The notes beneath the pieces were generated by a model, which was not told the origin of the DNA, made no database searches, and saw only the letters and a program-made list of their open reading frames with translations. A stretch of 51,508 bases of DNA from an uncultured Actinoplanes sp. (lineage in GTDB: Bacteria; Actinomycetota; Actinomycetes; Mycobacteriales; Micromonosporaceae). How positions within the stretch are numbered: the stretch's first letter is position 1; each line of letters starts with the position of its first letter. Of the stretch, positions 24,121 to 32,492 are shown piece after piece. Location of the stretch: NCBI RefSeq assembly GCF_934643405.1, contig NZ_CAKUCL010000020.1, positions 1-51,508 on the forward strand, read 5' to 3'. The position numbers and the translations under genes were made by a program.

Positions 24121-24865
24121 CCGGCTCGGGCCGTTTCCGCAGCTCATTGATCACGATGTCCGGGATCTTCACCGGGTCGTCGCGCATGCCGTCCCAGGTG
24201 TCCCACGGCAGCACCTCCACACCGGCCACCGCCACCGCGTCCCGGGCCACGTTGTCCAGGATCCAGTCCTCGCCACCCTCGTCGATCGTGCTCAGCCCGA
24301 ACCGTTCGGCCGGTGCCTCCCCCGCCCGTACCCGCCGCAGCGCCTCACCCGCCACGACAAAGCGGTCGCCGACGTCGCTCAGATCGAAATCGATCTCCAG
24401 CGCCGAGCGCTGCACGTCGTCGATCTGCGCGTCCCCGCGACGCCACCGCGACCCGTCGTGGTACTCCACCACCCAGTGATCCTCGAACCAGCCCGGTTTG
24501 AAGTACGTCCCGAAGCCGCACCGCGCTCGCGCCGGAACCCCGTGAGCGCGGAGCAGCGCCACACTCACCACGGTGAACCCGCGGCAGTTGGTGGCCACGC
24601 GCTGCGACGGCTCCCGCGCCACGCTCAGCGGCCGCGGATCGCGGGCGAGCACCGCATCGAGGATGTCCGCGGCGCTACGCAGATGGACCGTCTCCCGCTC
24701 CTCGGGACGCAGCGTCACCCCGTACGCGTCACCCCAGAACTCATGAATGAGCAGCCCCTGCACGGTCCGTGCCACTCCGGCGAAGTCACCGGGCAGTTCC
24801 TTGACCGCTTCGGCGTGCTTGCCCACGCCGGTGAGCGCCCCGGCGGCAAGATATTTCGTCTCCAT
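24113..24865 (-). CDS. Transglutaminase-like cysteine protein inside the nuo cluster
   Basis: A 250-aa cytosolic protein with a transglutaminase-like core. The candidate triad is Cys94 (ATNCRGF), His130 (EDHWVVEY) and Asp145 (RRGDAQID), with correct order and spacing. LLRAHGVPARARCGFGTYF is the strand-helix following the nucleophile. Bacterial members are peptidases or amidases rather than crosslinkers. It is antisense to the nuo genes and separates nuoH from nuoI. A perfect 15-nt palindrome sits between its start and a TTGACC -35-like box, so it is probably repressor-controlled. Confidence 0.85.
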   Translation of the reverse strand: METKYLAAGALTGVGKHAEAVKELPGDFAGVARTVQGLLIHEFWGDAYGVTLRPEERETVHLRSAADILDAVLARDPRPLSVAREPSQRVATNCRGFTVVSVALLRAHGVPARARCGFGTYFKPGWFEDHWVVEYHDGSRWRRGDAQIDDVQRSALEIDFDLSDVGDRFVVAGEALRRVRAGEAPAERFGLSTIDEGGEDWILDNVARDAVAVAGVEVLPWDTWDGMRDDPVKIPDIVINELRKRPEPVS

Positions 24866-24881
24866 GCGCCCAGCAAACCCT

Positions 24882-24896
24882 CTGACACGGTGTCAG
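24882..24896. promoter_or_regulatory. Palindromic operator in the transglutaminase promoter
   Basis: CTGACACGGTGTCAG is a perfect 7-1-7 palindrome. It lies directly next to minus-strand TTGACC (24897-24902), in the expected -35/-10 spacer, 16 bases before ATG 24865. The TGACAC-N-GTGTCA form is typical of TetR-family sites. Confidence 0.7.
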
Positions 24897-25060
24897 GGTC
24901 AACCCCGCTCCCGGATAGCAGGGTGTCAATTTAGTCGGCGGCCGGGGGCGGGGAACGGATGGACTTCCCCGGCGGGTGGGATGCCCCGGGACGACCGGAT
25001 CGGAAGATTCGCTGGGGGTGTGCTCGCGTCCGACCCGGCGACGGGGCAGGATATGCGTTT

Positions 25061-25687
25061 GTGAGTGACGACGGGGAGCGCAGCACGCCCGGCAAGGGCC
25101 TGGTCCAGGGTCTCGCCGTCACGTTCAAGACGATGACCAGGCCGTCGGTCACCCAGCAGTATCCCGACGTCAAGCCGGACCTTCCGCCTCGCTCGCGCGG
25201 CGTGATCGCGCTGACCGAGGAGAACTGCACGGTGTGCATGCTCTGCGCGCGCGAGTGCCCGGACTGGTGCATCTACATCGACTCGCACAAGGAAGAGGTC
25301 GTCGTCCCGGGGGCGGCGCGCGCCCGGCAGCGCAACGTCCTCGACCGCTTCGACATCGACTTCTCTCTGTGCATGTACTGCGGCATCTGCATCGAGGTGT
25401 GTCCCTTCGACGCGCTGCACTGGTCGCCCGAGTTCGAGTACTCCGAGACCGACGTGCTGGACCTCCTCCACGACAAGAACCGGCTGGGCGAGTGGATGCG
25501 CACGGTGCCTCCGCCGCCGGCTCACGACGTGCTCGGCGAACCCTCGAAAGAGGAGGCCACGGCGGCGCGCAAGGCAGCGGGACCGGGCGCGGCCACGGCC
25601 GCCAAGACCGCAAGGGCTTCCGTACGGCGTGAGCCCGCCCCGAACGCACCGGAGCAGAAGCCCCCGGCCCCGGAGCCGGAGCGGTGA
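25061..25687 (+). CDS. nuoI: NADH-quinone oxidoreductase subunit I (accessory copy)
   Basis: A 208-aa ferredoxin-like subunit with two 4Fe-4S sites: Cys56, 59, 62 and 66 (CTVCMLCARECP) and Cys104, 107, 110 and 114 (CMYCGICIEVCP). The cross pattern typical of N6a/N6b applies. The last 50 residues are an Ala/Pro/Lys-rich tail not found in short NuoI. The start GTG 25061 has no good ribosome site; ATATGCG just upstream may be a weak -10 box. It begins the nuoIJKLMN unit, whose six genes all overlap by 1-4 bp. Confidence 0.95.
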   Translation: MSDDGERSTPGKGLVQGLAVTFKTMTRPSVTQQYPDVKPDLPPRSRGVIALTEENCTVCMLCARECPDWCIYIDSHKEEVVVPGAARARQRNVLDRFDIDFSLCMYCGICIEVCPFDALHWSPEFEYSETDVLDLLHDKNRLGEWMRTVPPPPAHDVLGEPSKEEATAARKAAGPGAATAAKTARASVRREPAPNAPEQKPPAPEPER

Positions 25688-26628
25688 CCGTCGCGGACGC
25701 GTTGATGCTGGCCCTGGGCGTCATCGCGGTCGGCTCCGCCGCGCTCGTGGTGACCAGCAGTCACCTGGTCCGCGCCGGCTTCTACCTGGTCGTCAGCCTG
25801 GGCGCGATCGCCGGCCTGTACCTGGTCCTCGGCGCCGAGCTGGTCGCGTGGGTGCAGATCCTGGTCTACGTCGGCGCGGTCGTCGTGCTGCTGCTGTTCG
25901 CGGTGATGCTCACCCGCGCGCCGATCGGCCCGTCACCCGACCTGGACCGCCCGGCCGGGCCGGCCGCGGTGATCGGCGCCGGCGTCGGCTTCGGACTGAG
26001 CGCGCTGCTGATCGACGCGTTCCGCTGGACCCGGTTCGAGCTCCCGCCGCCCGGCACCGCCCGCCGCGTCGGGGAACAGATCTTCGGCTCCTGGGTGCTG
26101 CCCTTCGAGGTCATCTCGATCCTGCTGCTGGCCGCCCTGGTCGGCGCCATCGTGTTGTCCCGCCCCGACCTGGGAGCGCGCGGTGGCCCGTCCGAAGCGG
26201 AGACCGTCCCGACTCCCGGCCCGGTCGACGAGACCGACGAGGTGCGGGCCCGCCTGGAACGGATCGCCGCCCGGCAGGCCGCGGCCCAGGCCCGGGTCCG
26301 CGCCCAGGCGGAGGCCGAGCGCGCGGCGGCCCGGGCCGAGGCGGAAGGCGCGGTCGCGACCGAGGACCCACCCGACCCCCTCAAGGACCGGGCCCGAGAG
26401 ATCGTCTTCGGCGCCGGCGAGCGCCGGGCCCCGTTGGGCGAGCCGGCCGAGGCCGAGTTCAGCGAGACGGGCCAACGCGTCATCGAGGGAACGAGCCGAC
26501 CGGCAGAGAGCCAAGCCGAGATCGAGGGCGGTACGGCCGGCGGCCGCCGTGAACAGCGGGAGCTGCCGGGCGAGGGTGGGCGGCGGGCGCTGCCCGGTCG
26601 CGACGACGGCGGGGAGGTCGGCGCATAG
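25684..26628 (+). CDS. nuoJ: NADH-quinone oxidoreductase subunit J with long charged tail
   Basis: A 314-aa NuoJ. Residues 1-165 hold about five membrane helices, with the family pattern HLVRAGFYLVVSLGAIAGLY and VQILVYVGAVVVLLLFAVML (helix 3, which bears the pi-bulge). From about 175 the protein becomes a charged Ala/Glu/Arg-rich stretch, probably a cytosolic helix or coiled coil, that runs to the end. E. coli NuoJ is about 184 aa, so the tail adds over 100 residues. GTG 25684 overlaps the nuoI stop. Confidence 0.93.
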   Translation: MTVADALMLALGVIAVGSAALVVTSSHLVRAGFYLVVSLGAIAGLYLVLGAELVAWVQILVYVGAVVVLLLFAVMLTRAPIGPSPDLDRPAGPAAVIGAGVGFGLSALLIDAFRWTRFELPPPGTARRVGEQIFGSWVLPFEVISILLLAALVGAIVLSRPDLGARGGPSEAETVPTPGPVDETDEVRARLERIAARQAAAQARVRAQAEAERAAARAEAEGAVATEDPPDPLKDRAREIVFGAGERRAPLGEPAEAEFSETGQRVIEGTSRPAESQAEIEGGTAGGRREQRELPGEGGRRALPGRDDGGEVGA

Positions 26629-26999
26629 TGCACGCCGTCATTCCGTACGTCATCGCCGCCCTGCTGTTCGCCCTCGGCGTCTACGGCGTCCTCCGCCGGC
26701 GGAACGCGATTCTCGTGCTCATGGCCGTCGAGCTCATGCTCAACGCGGTCAACCTGATCCTCGTCGCGGCCGATGCGTCGATCAAGACGTCGCTGGTCGG
26801 CGTGCAGCCCGAGGCCTGGGCCAACGTCGCGCCCGAGCCGAAGTCCGGGGCGATCTTCGCGCTGTTCGTCATCGTGCTGGCCGCCGCCGAGGTCGGCGTC
26901 GGGCTGGCCATCGTGCTCCAGTACTACCGGCTGCGCCGGGCGGTCGTCCTCGACGAGGTCGCGCTGCACGAGCACGACCACGAACGGACGCCCTCGTGA
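26628..26999 (+). CDS. nuoK: NADH-quinone oxidoreductase subunit K (accessory copy)
   Basis: A 123-aa MrpC-like antiporter subunit with three helices. The two functional membrane Glu are in VLMAVELMLNAVNL and VLAAAEVGVGLAI. The C-terminus carries a His/Glu-rich soluble tail (LHEHDHERT). GTG 26628 shares one base with the nuoJ stop TAG. Confidence 0.94.
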   Translation: MHAVIPYVIAALLFALGVYGVLRRRNAILVLMAVELMLNAVNLILVAADASIKTSLVGVQPEAWANVAPEPKSGAIFALFVIVLAAAEVGVGLAIVLQYYRLRRAVVLDEVALHEHDHERTPS

Positions 27000-28897
27000 A
27001 CGCCGGAGTGGCCGGGCTGCTGATCCCCGGCGTACCGCTGCTGCTCGGTCTTCTGGGGCTGCTGTCACGCGCGGGGAACCACGACGAGCCCGGACCGAGA
27101 CGCCTGGCCGCCGCCCTCGGCATCGCCGGCGCCGGTGCCTCACTGATCGTGACGCTCATTCTGCTGCTGACCGCGCACCAACCGATCGACGTCAACAGAC
27201 GCTGGGTGAGCATCGGCGGCATCGACGTCACGCTCGGTTTCAGCGCCGGCGTGGCGGCCCTGTATGTCGCGGTAGCCGTCTGCGTGGTCGCGCTCTTCGT
27301 GCAGATCTACTCGGTGGCGTACCTCCACGACGACCCGCGGTACGCCCCGTACGCGGCGCAGGTCAGCCTGTTCACCGGCGCGATGCTGCTCGTCGTCACC
27401 TCCGGTGACCTGATCGGCGTGCTGGTCGGCTGGGAGGTGATGGGCGCGTGCTCGTACCTGCTGATCGGCCACGACCGCAGGCTGCCCGAGGCGCCCGCCG
27501 CCGCGATGAAGGCCTTCCTCGTCACCCGGGTGGGCGACGTCGGCTTCCTGCTGGGCGTGGCGCTGCTGATCATCGACGCGGGCACCTCCCGGATCAGCGT
27601 GCTGCTGACCCACCAGCCGAGCACCGCCGCGCTGCTGCTGATCCTGGCCGGGGTGGCCGGCAAGAGCGCCCAGTTCCCGCTGCACACCTGGCTGCCCGAC
27701 GCGATGGCCGGCCCGACGCCGATCTCCGCGCTGATCCACGCCGCCACGATGGTCGCGGCCGGCGTCTACGTGGTCTTCCGGCTCTATCCGCTCTACGAGC
27801 AGTCGCCGGTCGCGCTCGCCGTCCTCGGGGTCGCCGCCTCGATCACGATCCTGCTCGGTGCGCTGGCCGCGACCTCGCAGGACGACCTGAAACGCGTGCT
27901 GGCCTGGTCCACGGTGAGCCAGATCGGGTACATGACGGGCGCCCTCGCCGTCGGCTCACCCGCGGCCGCGCTGTTCCACCTGCTCACCCACGCCGCGTTC
28001 AAGGCGCTGCTGTTCCTCGCCGCCGGCGCGGTGATCCACGCGGTCGGCACCAATTACTTGTCCCGGATGGGTGGCCTGCGCGACCACATGCCGATCACCT
28101 TCTGGTCGTTCGTAATCGGGCTGGGCGCGCTCGCGGGGCTGCCGCCGCTGGCCGGCTTCTGGTCCAAGGAGAACGTGCTGGCCGCGGCCGCGCACGCCAC
28201 CGAGAGCGGGGGAGGGCCGGCGCCGGTCTGGGTCGGCTGGCTGGTCTGGATCACGGCGCTGTTCGCCGTCGCGATCACCGCCTGGTACGCGACACGCCTG
28301 CTTCTCTGCGCCTTCCTCGGCGTGTCGCGCGAGCACGGCCCGGACGGCCCGGACTGGGAGATCGGCTTCGACGACGCGCGGTACACCCGCCCGAACACGC
28401 CACATGATCCGCCCGGGTTGATGCGGTGGCCGATCCTGCTGCTGGGGATTCCGGCGGCGTTGCTCGGCCTGGCGGCGTACGCACCCGGTTTCCGCTCCGC
28501 CCTGGAGCTGGAGGATCCCGACCTGGGCGTGGCGGTCGTGCTGCCGTTGATCCTGCTGGCGCTGGGCGTGGGCACCGCGTGGTGGCTGTGGCAGGCGGTG
28601 CCCGGCGTCGACCCGGCCGTCGCGCTGGGCCCGGCCCGCCGCGTCTTCGCCAACGGCTTCTACCTGGACAATCTTCAAGACCGGCTGGTCGTACGGCCGA
28701 CCCGCGCGATCGCTCGTGCCGTCCTGGCCACCGACGAACGTGTGGTGGACGCGACCGTGGAAGGCACCGGCACCACCACCAGCAACCTCGGCGGCCTGCT
28801 CAGCGCCGCGCACCGGATCGCCCTGCCCGGCGCCGCCCTGGTCCTGCTCGCCGGGGTGCTGGTGCTCGGCGCCATCGCCGTCGGAGCCGCCACATGA
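26996..28897 (+). CDS. nuoL: NADH-quinone oxidoreductase subunit L (accessory copy)
   Basis: A 633-aa MrpA-type antiporter subunit at the distal end of the membrane arm. GWEVMGACSYLLIG contains the conserved Glu of TM5, PLHTWLPDAMAGPTPISALIHAATMVAAGVYV contains the Lys-region helix break, and HAAFKALLFLAAGAVIHA the central Lys. The C-terminal third contains FANGFYLDNLQDRLVVRP, the start of the long lateral helix. All parts of a functional pump half-channel are visible. GTG 26996 overlaps nuoK by 4 bp. Confidence 0.95.
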   Translation: MNAGVAGLLIPGVPLLLGLLGLLSRAGNHDEPGPRRLAAALGIAGAGASLIVTLILLLTAHQPIDVNRRWVSIGGIDVTLGFSAGVAALYVAVAVCVVALFVQIYSVAYLHDDPRYAPYAAQVSLFTGAMLLVVTSGDLIGVLVGWEVMGACSYLLIGHDRRLPEAPAAAMKAFLVTRVGDVGFLLGVALLIIDAGTSRISVLLTHQPSTAALLLILAGVAGKSAQFPLHTWLPDAMAGPTPISALIHAATMVAAGVYVVFRLYPLYEQSPVALAVLGVAASITILLGALAATSQDDLKRVLAWSTVSQIGYMTGALAVGSPAAALFHLLTHAAFKALLFLAAGAVIHAVGTNYLSRMGGLRDHMPITFWSFVIGLGALAGLPPLAGFWSKENVLAAAAHATESGGGPAPVWVGWLVWITALFAVAITAWYATRLLLCAFLGVSREHGPDGPDWEIGFDDARYTRPNTPHDPPGLMRWPILLLGIPAALLGLAAYAPGFRSALELEDPDLGVAVVLPLILLALGVGTAWWLWQAVPGVDPAVALGPARRVFANGFYLDNLQDRLVVRPTRAIARAVLATDERVVDATVEGTGTTTSNLGGLLSAAHRIALPGAALVLLAGVLVLGAIAVGAAT

Positions 28898-30351
28898 CAT
28901 CCGCCCTGCTCATCGCGGCGCTGGCGGTGCCCGCCCTGGGCGCCCTCGTGGTCGCGCTGATCCCCGGCGACCGCAACGCCCGGATCGTCGCGACGATCTT
29001 CGCGGCCCTCGCCCTGATCGTGGTCGTCCCGTTCGGCTTCGACCGCTCGGGCCGCCCCTGGGCGGAGATCGACCACTCCTGGGTCCCGGCCCTCAACATC
29101 GACTTCCACCTGGGGGTCGACGGCGTCTCGTATCCGCTGGTCGTCCTCACCGCGCTGCTGACCCTGCTCTGCTGCGCCTACACGGTCTGGAAGGTTCCCG
29201 AGGGCGGCTCCGGCCGTACACTGGCCGCTCTTCTGCTGGTCCTCGAGGTCGGCATCGTCGGCACCTTCCTCGCGCTCGACCTCGTGCTGTTCTTCCTGTT
29301 CTTCGAGGTCGTCCTGCTTCCCATGTACGCCGTGATCGCCGGCTGGGGTGGCGACGAACGACGGCAGGCGGCTCGCAAGTTCGTCCTCTACACGATCTTC
29401 GGTTCGGTGATCCTGCTGCTCGGCGTGCTGACCGTGGTGGTCGCCGCGGGCACCGGCGACATGATCGGCCTGGCCGGTGGCGCCGGGCTCAGCCGCACCA
29501 CCCAGTACGCCGCGTTCGCCCTGTTCGCGGTCGCGTTCGCGGTGAAGGCTCCGCTGTGGCCGCTGCACACCTGGCTGCCCGACGCGCACACCCAGGCACC
29601 CACGGTCGGCTCGGTCGTCCTCGCCGGGGTGCTGCTCAAGATGGGCACGTACGGGCTGATCCGCATCGGAGTCGGGGTGACTCCCCTGGGTGCGCGGTGG
29701 GCCGCACCCGTGCTGGGCATCCTCGCCGCCGCGGCCATCCTGTTCGGCGCGCTGATCTGTCTGCGGCAGACCGAGCTGAAACGGCTGATCGCGTACTCGA
29801 GCGTCGGGCACATGGGTTTCGTGCTGCTCGGCATCGCGACCCTGACCGTGACCGGGTTGCAGGCCGCCCTGCTCGGCAACGTCGCCCACGGCCTGATCAC
29901 CGGCCTGCTGTTCTTCCTGGCCGGCGCGATCAAGGACCGGGCGCACACCGGCGAGCTGGCTTCGCTCGGCGGGCTGCGGGAGTCCGCTCCCCGGCTGGCC
30001 GGTCTGCTCGGCTTCGCCGCGATCGCCTCGCTCGGCCTGCCGGGCCTGGCCGGCTTCTGGGGCGAGGCGTTCGCCGTGGTGGCGGCCATGCAGCGCGGCG
30101 GCGGTCTGTGGACGACGCTCGGCGTGCTGGCCGCGATCGGCGGGGCGCTGACCGCGGCGTACTTCCTGCGCCTGCTCCGCCGGGTGACGCACGGGCCCGC
30201 CACCCCGGTGGTCTCGTCGCTGCGTCCGGCGATAGAAGGGCCCGAGTGGACCGCCTGGGCGCCGTTGGTCGCGCTGGTCCTGGCGGTCGGCCTCGTTCCC
30301 GCCCTGGTCCTGTCCGCCACGGCCGACGTTCTGACGGGAGCCCTCCGGTGA
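28894..30351 (+). CDS. nuoM: NADH-quinone oxidoreductase subunit M (accessory copy)
   Basis: A 485-aa antiporter-like subunit with about 14 helices. LFFEVVLLPMYAVIAGWGG carries the TM5 Glu, and APLWPLHTWLPDAHTQAPTVGSVVLAGVLLKMGTYGL is the diagnostic NuoM helix 7-8 region. The central Lys is in RQTELKRLIAYSSVGHMG. It overlaps nuoL and nuoN by 4 bp each. Confidence 0.96.
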   Translation: MTSALLIAALAVPALGALVVALIPGDRNARIVATIFAALALIVVVPFGFDRSGRPWAEIDHSWVPALNIDFHLGVDGVSYPLVVLTALLTLLCCAYTVWKVPEGGSGRTLAALLLVLEVGIVGTFLALDLVLFFLFFEVVLLPMYAVIAGWGGDERRQAARKFVLYTIFGSVILLLGVLTVVVAAGTGDMIGLAGGAGLSRTTQYAAFALFAVAFAVKAPLWPLHTWLPDAHTQAPTVGSVVLAGVLLKMGTYGLIRIGVGVTPLGARWAAPVLGILAAAAILFGALICLRQTELKRLIAYSSVGHMGFVLLGIATLTVTGLQAALLGNVAHGLITGLLFFLAGAIKDRAHTGELASLGGLRESAPRLAGLLGFAAIASLGLPGLAGFWGEAFAVVAAMQRGGGLWTTLGVLAAIGGALTAAYFLRLLRRVTHGPATPVVSSLRPAIEGPEWTAWAPLVALVLAVGLVPALVLSATADVLTGALR

Positions 30352-31814
30352 GCGCCCAGACGATCGACCATGTGTCGTTGCTGCCCCTGTACGCGGCCGC
30401 CGGCACGGCCCTGCTGGTCCTGCTCGCCGACCTGATCGCCGGACGCCGCGCGCTGACGTTCTCCGCGCTGACCGCCGGCGGCGTCGCCACCGCGGTCTGC
30501 GCGATCGTTGTCGGCGGCTCCCGGGGCGGCACCTTCTGCGCTCCGGACGGCGGGGCGTGTTCCTGGGTGCCGAGCCCGCTGGCCGCCGTCGCCGCCGTCG
30601 TGTTCGCCCTGCTCACGCTGGGCGTGCTGGCCCTGTCGGTGCCGTCGCTGCGGCTCGGCACCGCACCGGCGGGCGAGTTCTGCTTCCTGCTGGCCAGCTC
30701 GATGGCCGGCGGTGTGGTGATCGGCTACGCGGGCGATCTGATCACCCTGATCGTGGGCCTGGAGACGTTGACGCTGCCGCTGTACATCCTGGTCGGCCTG
30801 CGCCGCTTCGCCCCCGGCGAGCGGGTGAGCACCGCCCCGGCCGCCGCGTCGGTGACGTTCCTGCTGATCAGCGTGATCTCCACGGCGATCGCCCTGCTGG
30901 GGATGGCGCTGAACTACGCCGCGACCGGCGCGCTGCACCTGGATCGCCTGGTCGCCGGCTCCGGCGTGACCGCTCCCGTGGCGGCCGCCGGCGTGGGTCT
31001 GCTGGTGATCGGCCTGGCCTTCAAGGTCGCCGCGGTTCCTCTGCACGCGTGGGCGCCGCCCACTTACGAGGGTGCGCCGCTGCCGATCGCGCTGTATCTG
31101 TCGACCGCCTCCAAGCTCGGCGGGATCGTGGCCCTGGCCGCCATCGTGAGCCGCCTGGACGCCTCGGCGATCACCGCCATCCTGGCCGTGCTGACCATGA
31201 CCATCGGGAACCTGGTCGCGCTGCGCCAGACCCGCATGGTGCGCCTGCTCGCGTGGTCGTCCATCGCGCAGGCCGGCTACATCCTGGCGGCTCTGGCGCT
31301 GGGCGCGTCCGGGGTGGCGGCCGCCGCGGCCTACGCCGTCTTCTTCGTGGTCCTGGAATTCCTGGCCTTCGGCGTGGTCGCCGCGTTGCGGCCGCCGGGC
31401 GCGGACGGCGGCGACATCCTGGCCTACCGCGGAGCGGGCCGCCGCTCCCCGTGGCTCGGTGCCGCGATGGTGCTGGCCCTGGCCGGCCTGGCCGGCCTGC
31501 CCCCGGGCCTGGCCGGGCTGTTCGCCAAGGTCACGGTGATCGACGTCCTGATCGACCAGGGCTGGGGCTGGCTGGCCGGCGTGGTGGCGCTGAACGCCGT
31601 GATCGGCCTCGCCTACTACGTGCGAGTGGCCGCGACCCTGTATTCCGGCCCGCCGCGGGTGGGCATCGCGGTCGCCGACCCGGAGCTGCTGGAGGCGGCC
31701 ACCCATCCACGCCTGCCGGTGACCCGCCCGGTGGCCGCGGCATTGCTCCTGGCCGCTGCCGTGGCCGTGGCGCTGGGTTTCGCCCCGCAGGCCCTGTTCA
31801 CCGCTTTGACCTGA
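30348..31814 (+). CDS. nuoN: NADH-quinone oxidoreductase subunit N (accessory copy)
   Basis: A 488-aa antiporter-like subunit. VGLETLTLPLYILVGLRR carries the TM5 Glu, FKVAAVPLHAWAPPTYEGAPLPIALYLSTASKLGG is the NuoN signature and RMVRLLAWSSIAQAGYIL the central helix. LAGLPPGLAGLFAKVTVI lies in the late region. GTG 30348 overlaps nuoM. It ends the cluster only 9 bp from the convergent MOSC gene, with no visible terminator hairpin between them. Confidence 0.95.
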   Translation: MSAQTIDHVSLLPLYAAAGTALLVLLADLIAGRRALTFSALTAGGVATAVCAIVVGGSRGGTFCAPDGGACSWVPSPLAAVAAVVFALLTLGVLALSVPSLRLGTAPAGEFCFLLASSMAGGVVIGYAGDLITLIVGLETLTLPLYILVGLRRFAPGERVSTAPAAASVTFLLISVISTAIALLGMALNYAATGALHLDRLVAGSGVTAPVAAAGVGLLVIGLAFKVAAVPLHAWAPPTYEGAPLPIALYLSTASKLGGIVALAAIVSRLDASAITAILAVLTMTIGNLVALRQTRMVRLLAWSSIAQAGYILAALALGASGVAAAAAYAVFFVVLEFLAFGVVAALRPPGADGGDILAYRGAGRRSPWLGAAMVLALAGLAGLPPGLAGLFAKVTVIDVLIDQGWGWLAGVVALNAVIGLAYYVRVAATLYSGPPRVGIAVADPELLEAATHPRLPVTRPVAAALLLAAAVAVALGFAPQALFTALT

Positions 31815-31823
31815 GCGTCCGTC

Positions 31824-32492
31824 CTACCGCGGGGTGCGGGCGATCGTCGCCGTCACCTTGCGCCTCAAGTCCTCCGGCAGCTCGTCAGCCTCCAGCAGCC
31901 GCGGCAACGACTCCGGCTCGTTCATGTAGATGCGGAAGGCCTCGTCCACCGTCACCCCGTGAGCCGGGCGGTGCAGGATCTCGATCGGGTCGCCGCCCCG
32001 GAGGTGGCCCGCCTTCAGGATCCGGAAGTACGTACCGGTGCGGTTCGCGGCCGTGAAGCGCTTCACCCACCGCGGCAACGCCATTCGCGCCTGGAACGTC
32101 GCACAGGGGATGCGGCCGAACGTGGTCTGCAGCTCGACCACGTCGCCGATGCGCCAGACCTCGCCGATGACCGCGCCGCTCACCTCCACGCCGTACGTGG
32201 TCAGGTTCTCGCCGAACATGCCGCCCGGCAGCTCGCGGCCCAGTTCGTTCTCCCACCAGTCGAGGTCCTCCCGGGCGTACGCGTAGACCGCCTGGTCGTC
32301 ACCGCCGTGGTGCTTGACGTCGCCGATGGGGTCGCCGACCAGCCCGCTGTGGAGGCCGGTCCTCTTCGGGCCGGGCGGACGCACCTCCACCGCGTGATCG
32401 ACCGGGTGTTTGTCGATGCCGGTCATCCGGGTGCCCTTCGCCGGGTTCGGCCGAGGCACGCCCACGTTCACCGAGAGCACTTTGCCGGTCAT
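31824..32492 (-). CDS. MOSC domain protein (YiiM-like)
   Basis: A 222-aa stand-alone MOSC protein. GDVKHHGGDDQAVYAYAREDLDWW and GGMFGENLTTYGVEVSGAVIGEVWRIG are YiiM/MOSC motifs, and the conserved Cys sits in RIPCATFQARM. MOSC domains bind sulfur at molybdenum cofactor and act in Moco sulfuration or reduction of N-hydroxylated compounds. The start ATG 32492 shares bases with the upstream stop (TGATG), so it is coupled to the acetyltransferase gene. Confidence 0.9.
   Translation of the reverse strand: MTGKVLSVNVGVPRPNPAKGTRMTGIDKHPVDHAVEVRPPGPKRTGLHSGLVGDPIGDVKHHGGDDQAVYAYAREDLDWWENELGRELPGGMFGENLTTYGVEVSGAVIGEVWRIGDVVELQTTFGRIPCATFQARMALPRWVKRFTAANRTGTYFRILKAGHLRGGDPIEILHRPAHGVTVDEAFRIYMNEPESLPRLLEADELPEDLRRKVTATIARTPR

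Noticed and set aside
29388..31706. A 772-codon minus-strand frame opposite nuoM and nuoN
   Set aside because: Gln/Arg/Gly-rich antisense product with no domain; the plus strand encodes full membrane subunits.
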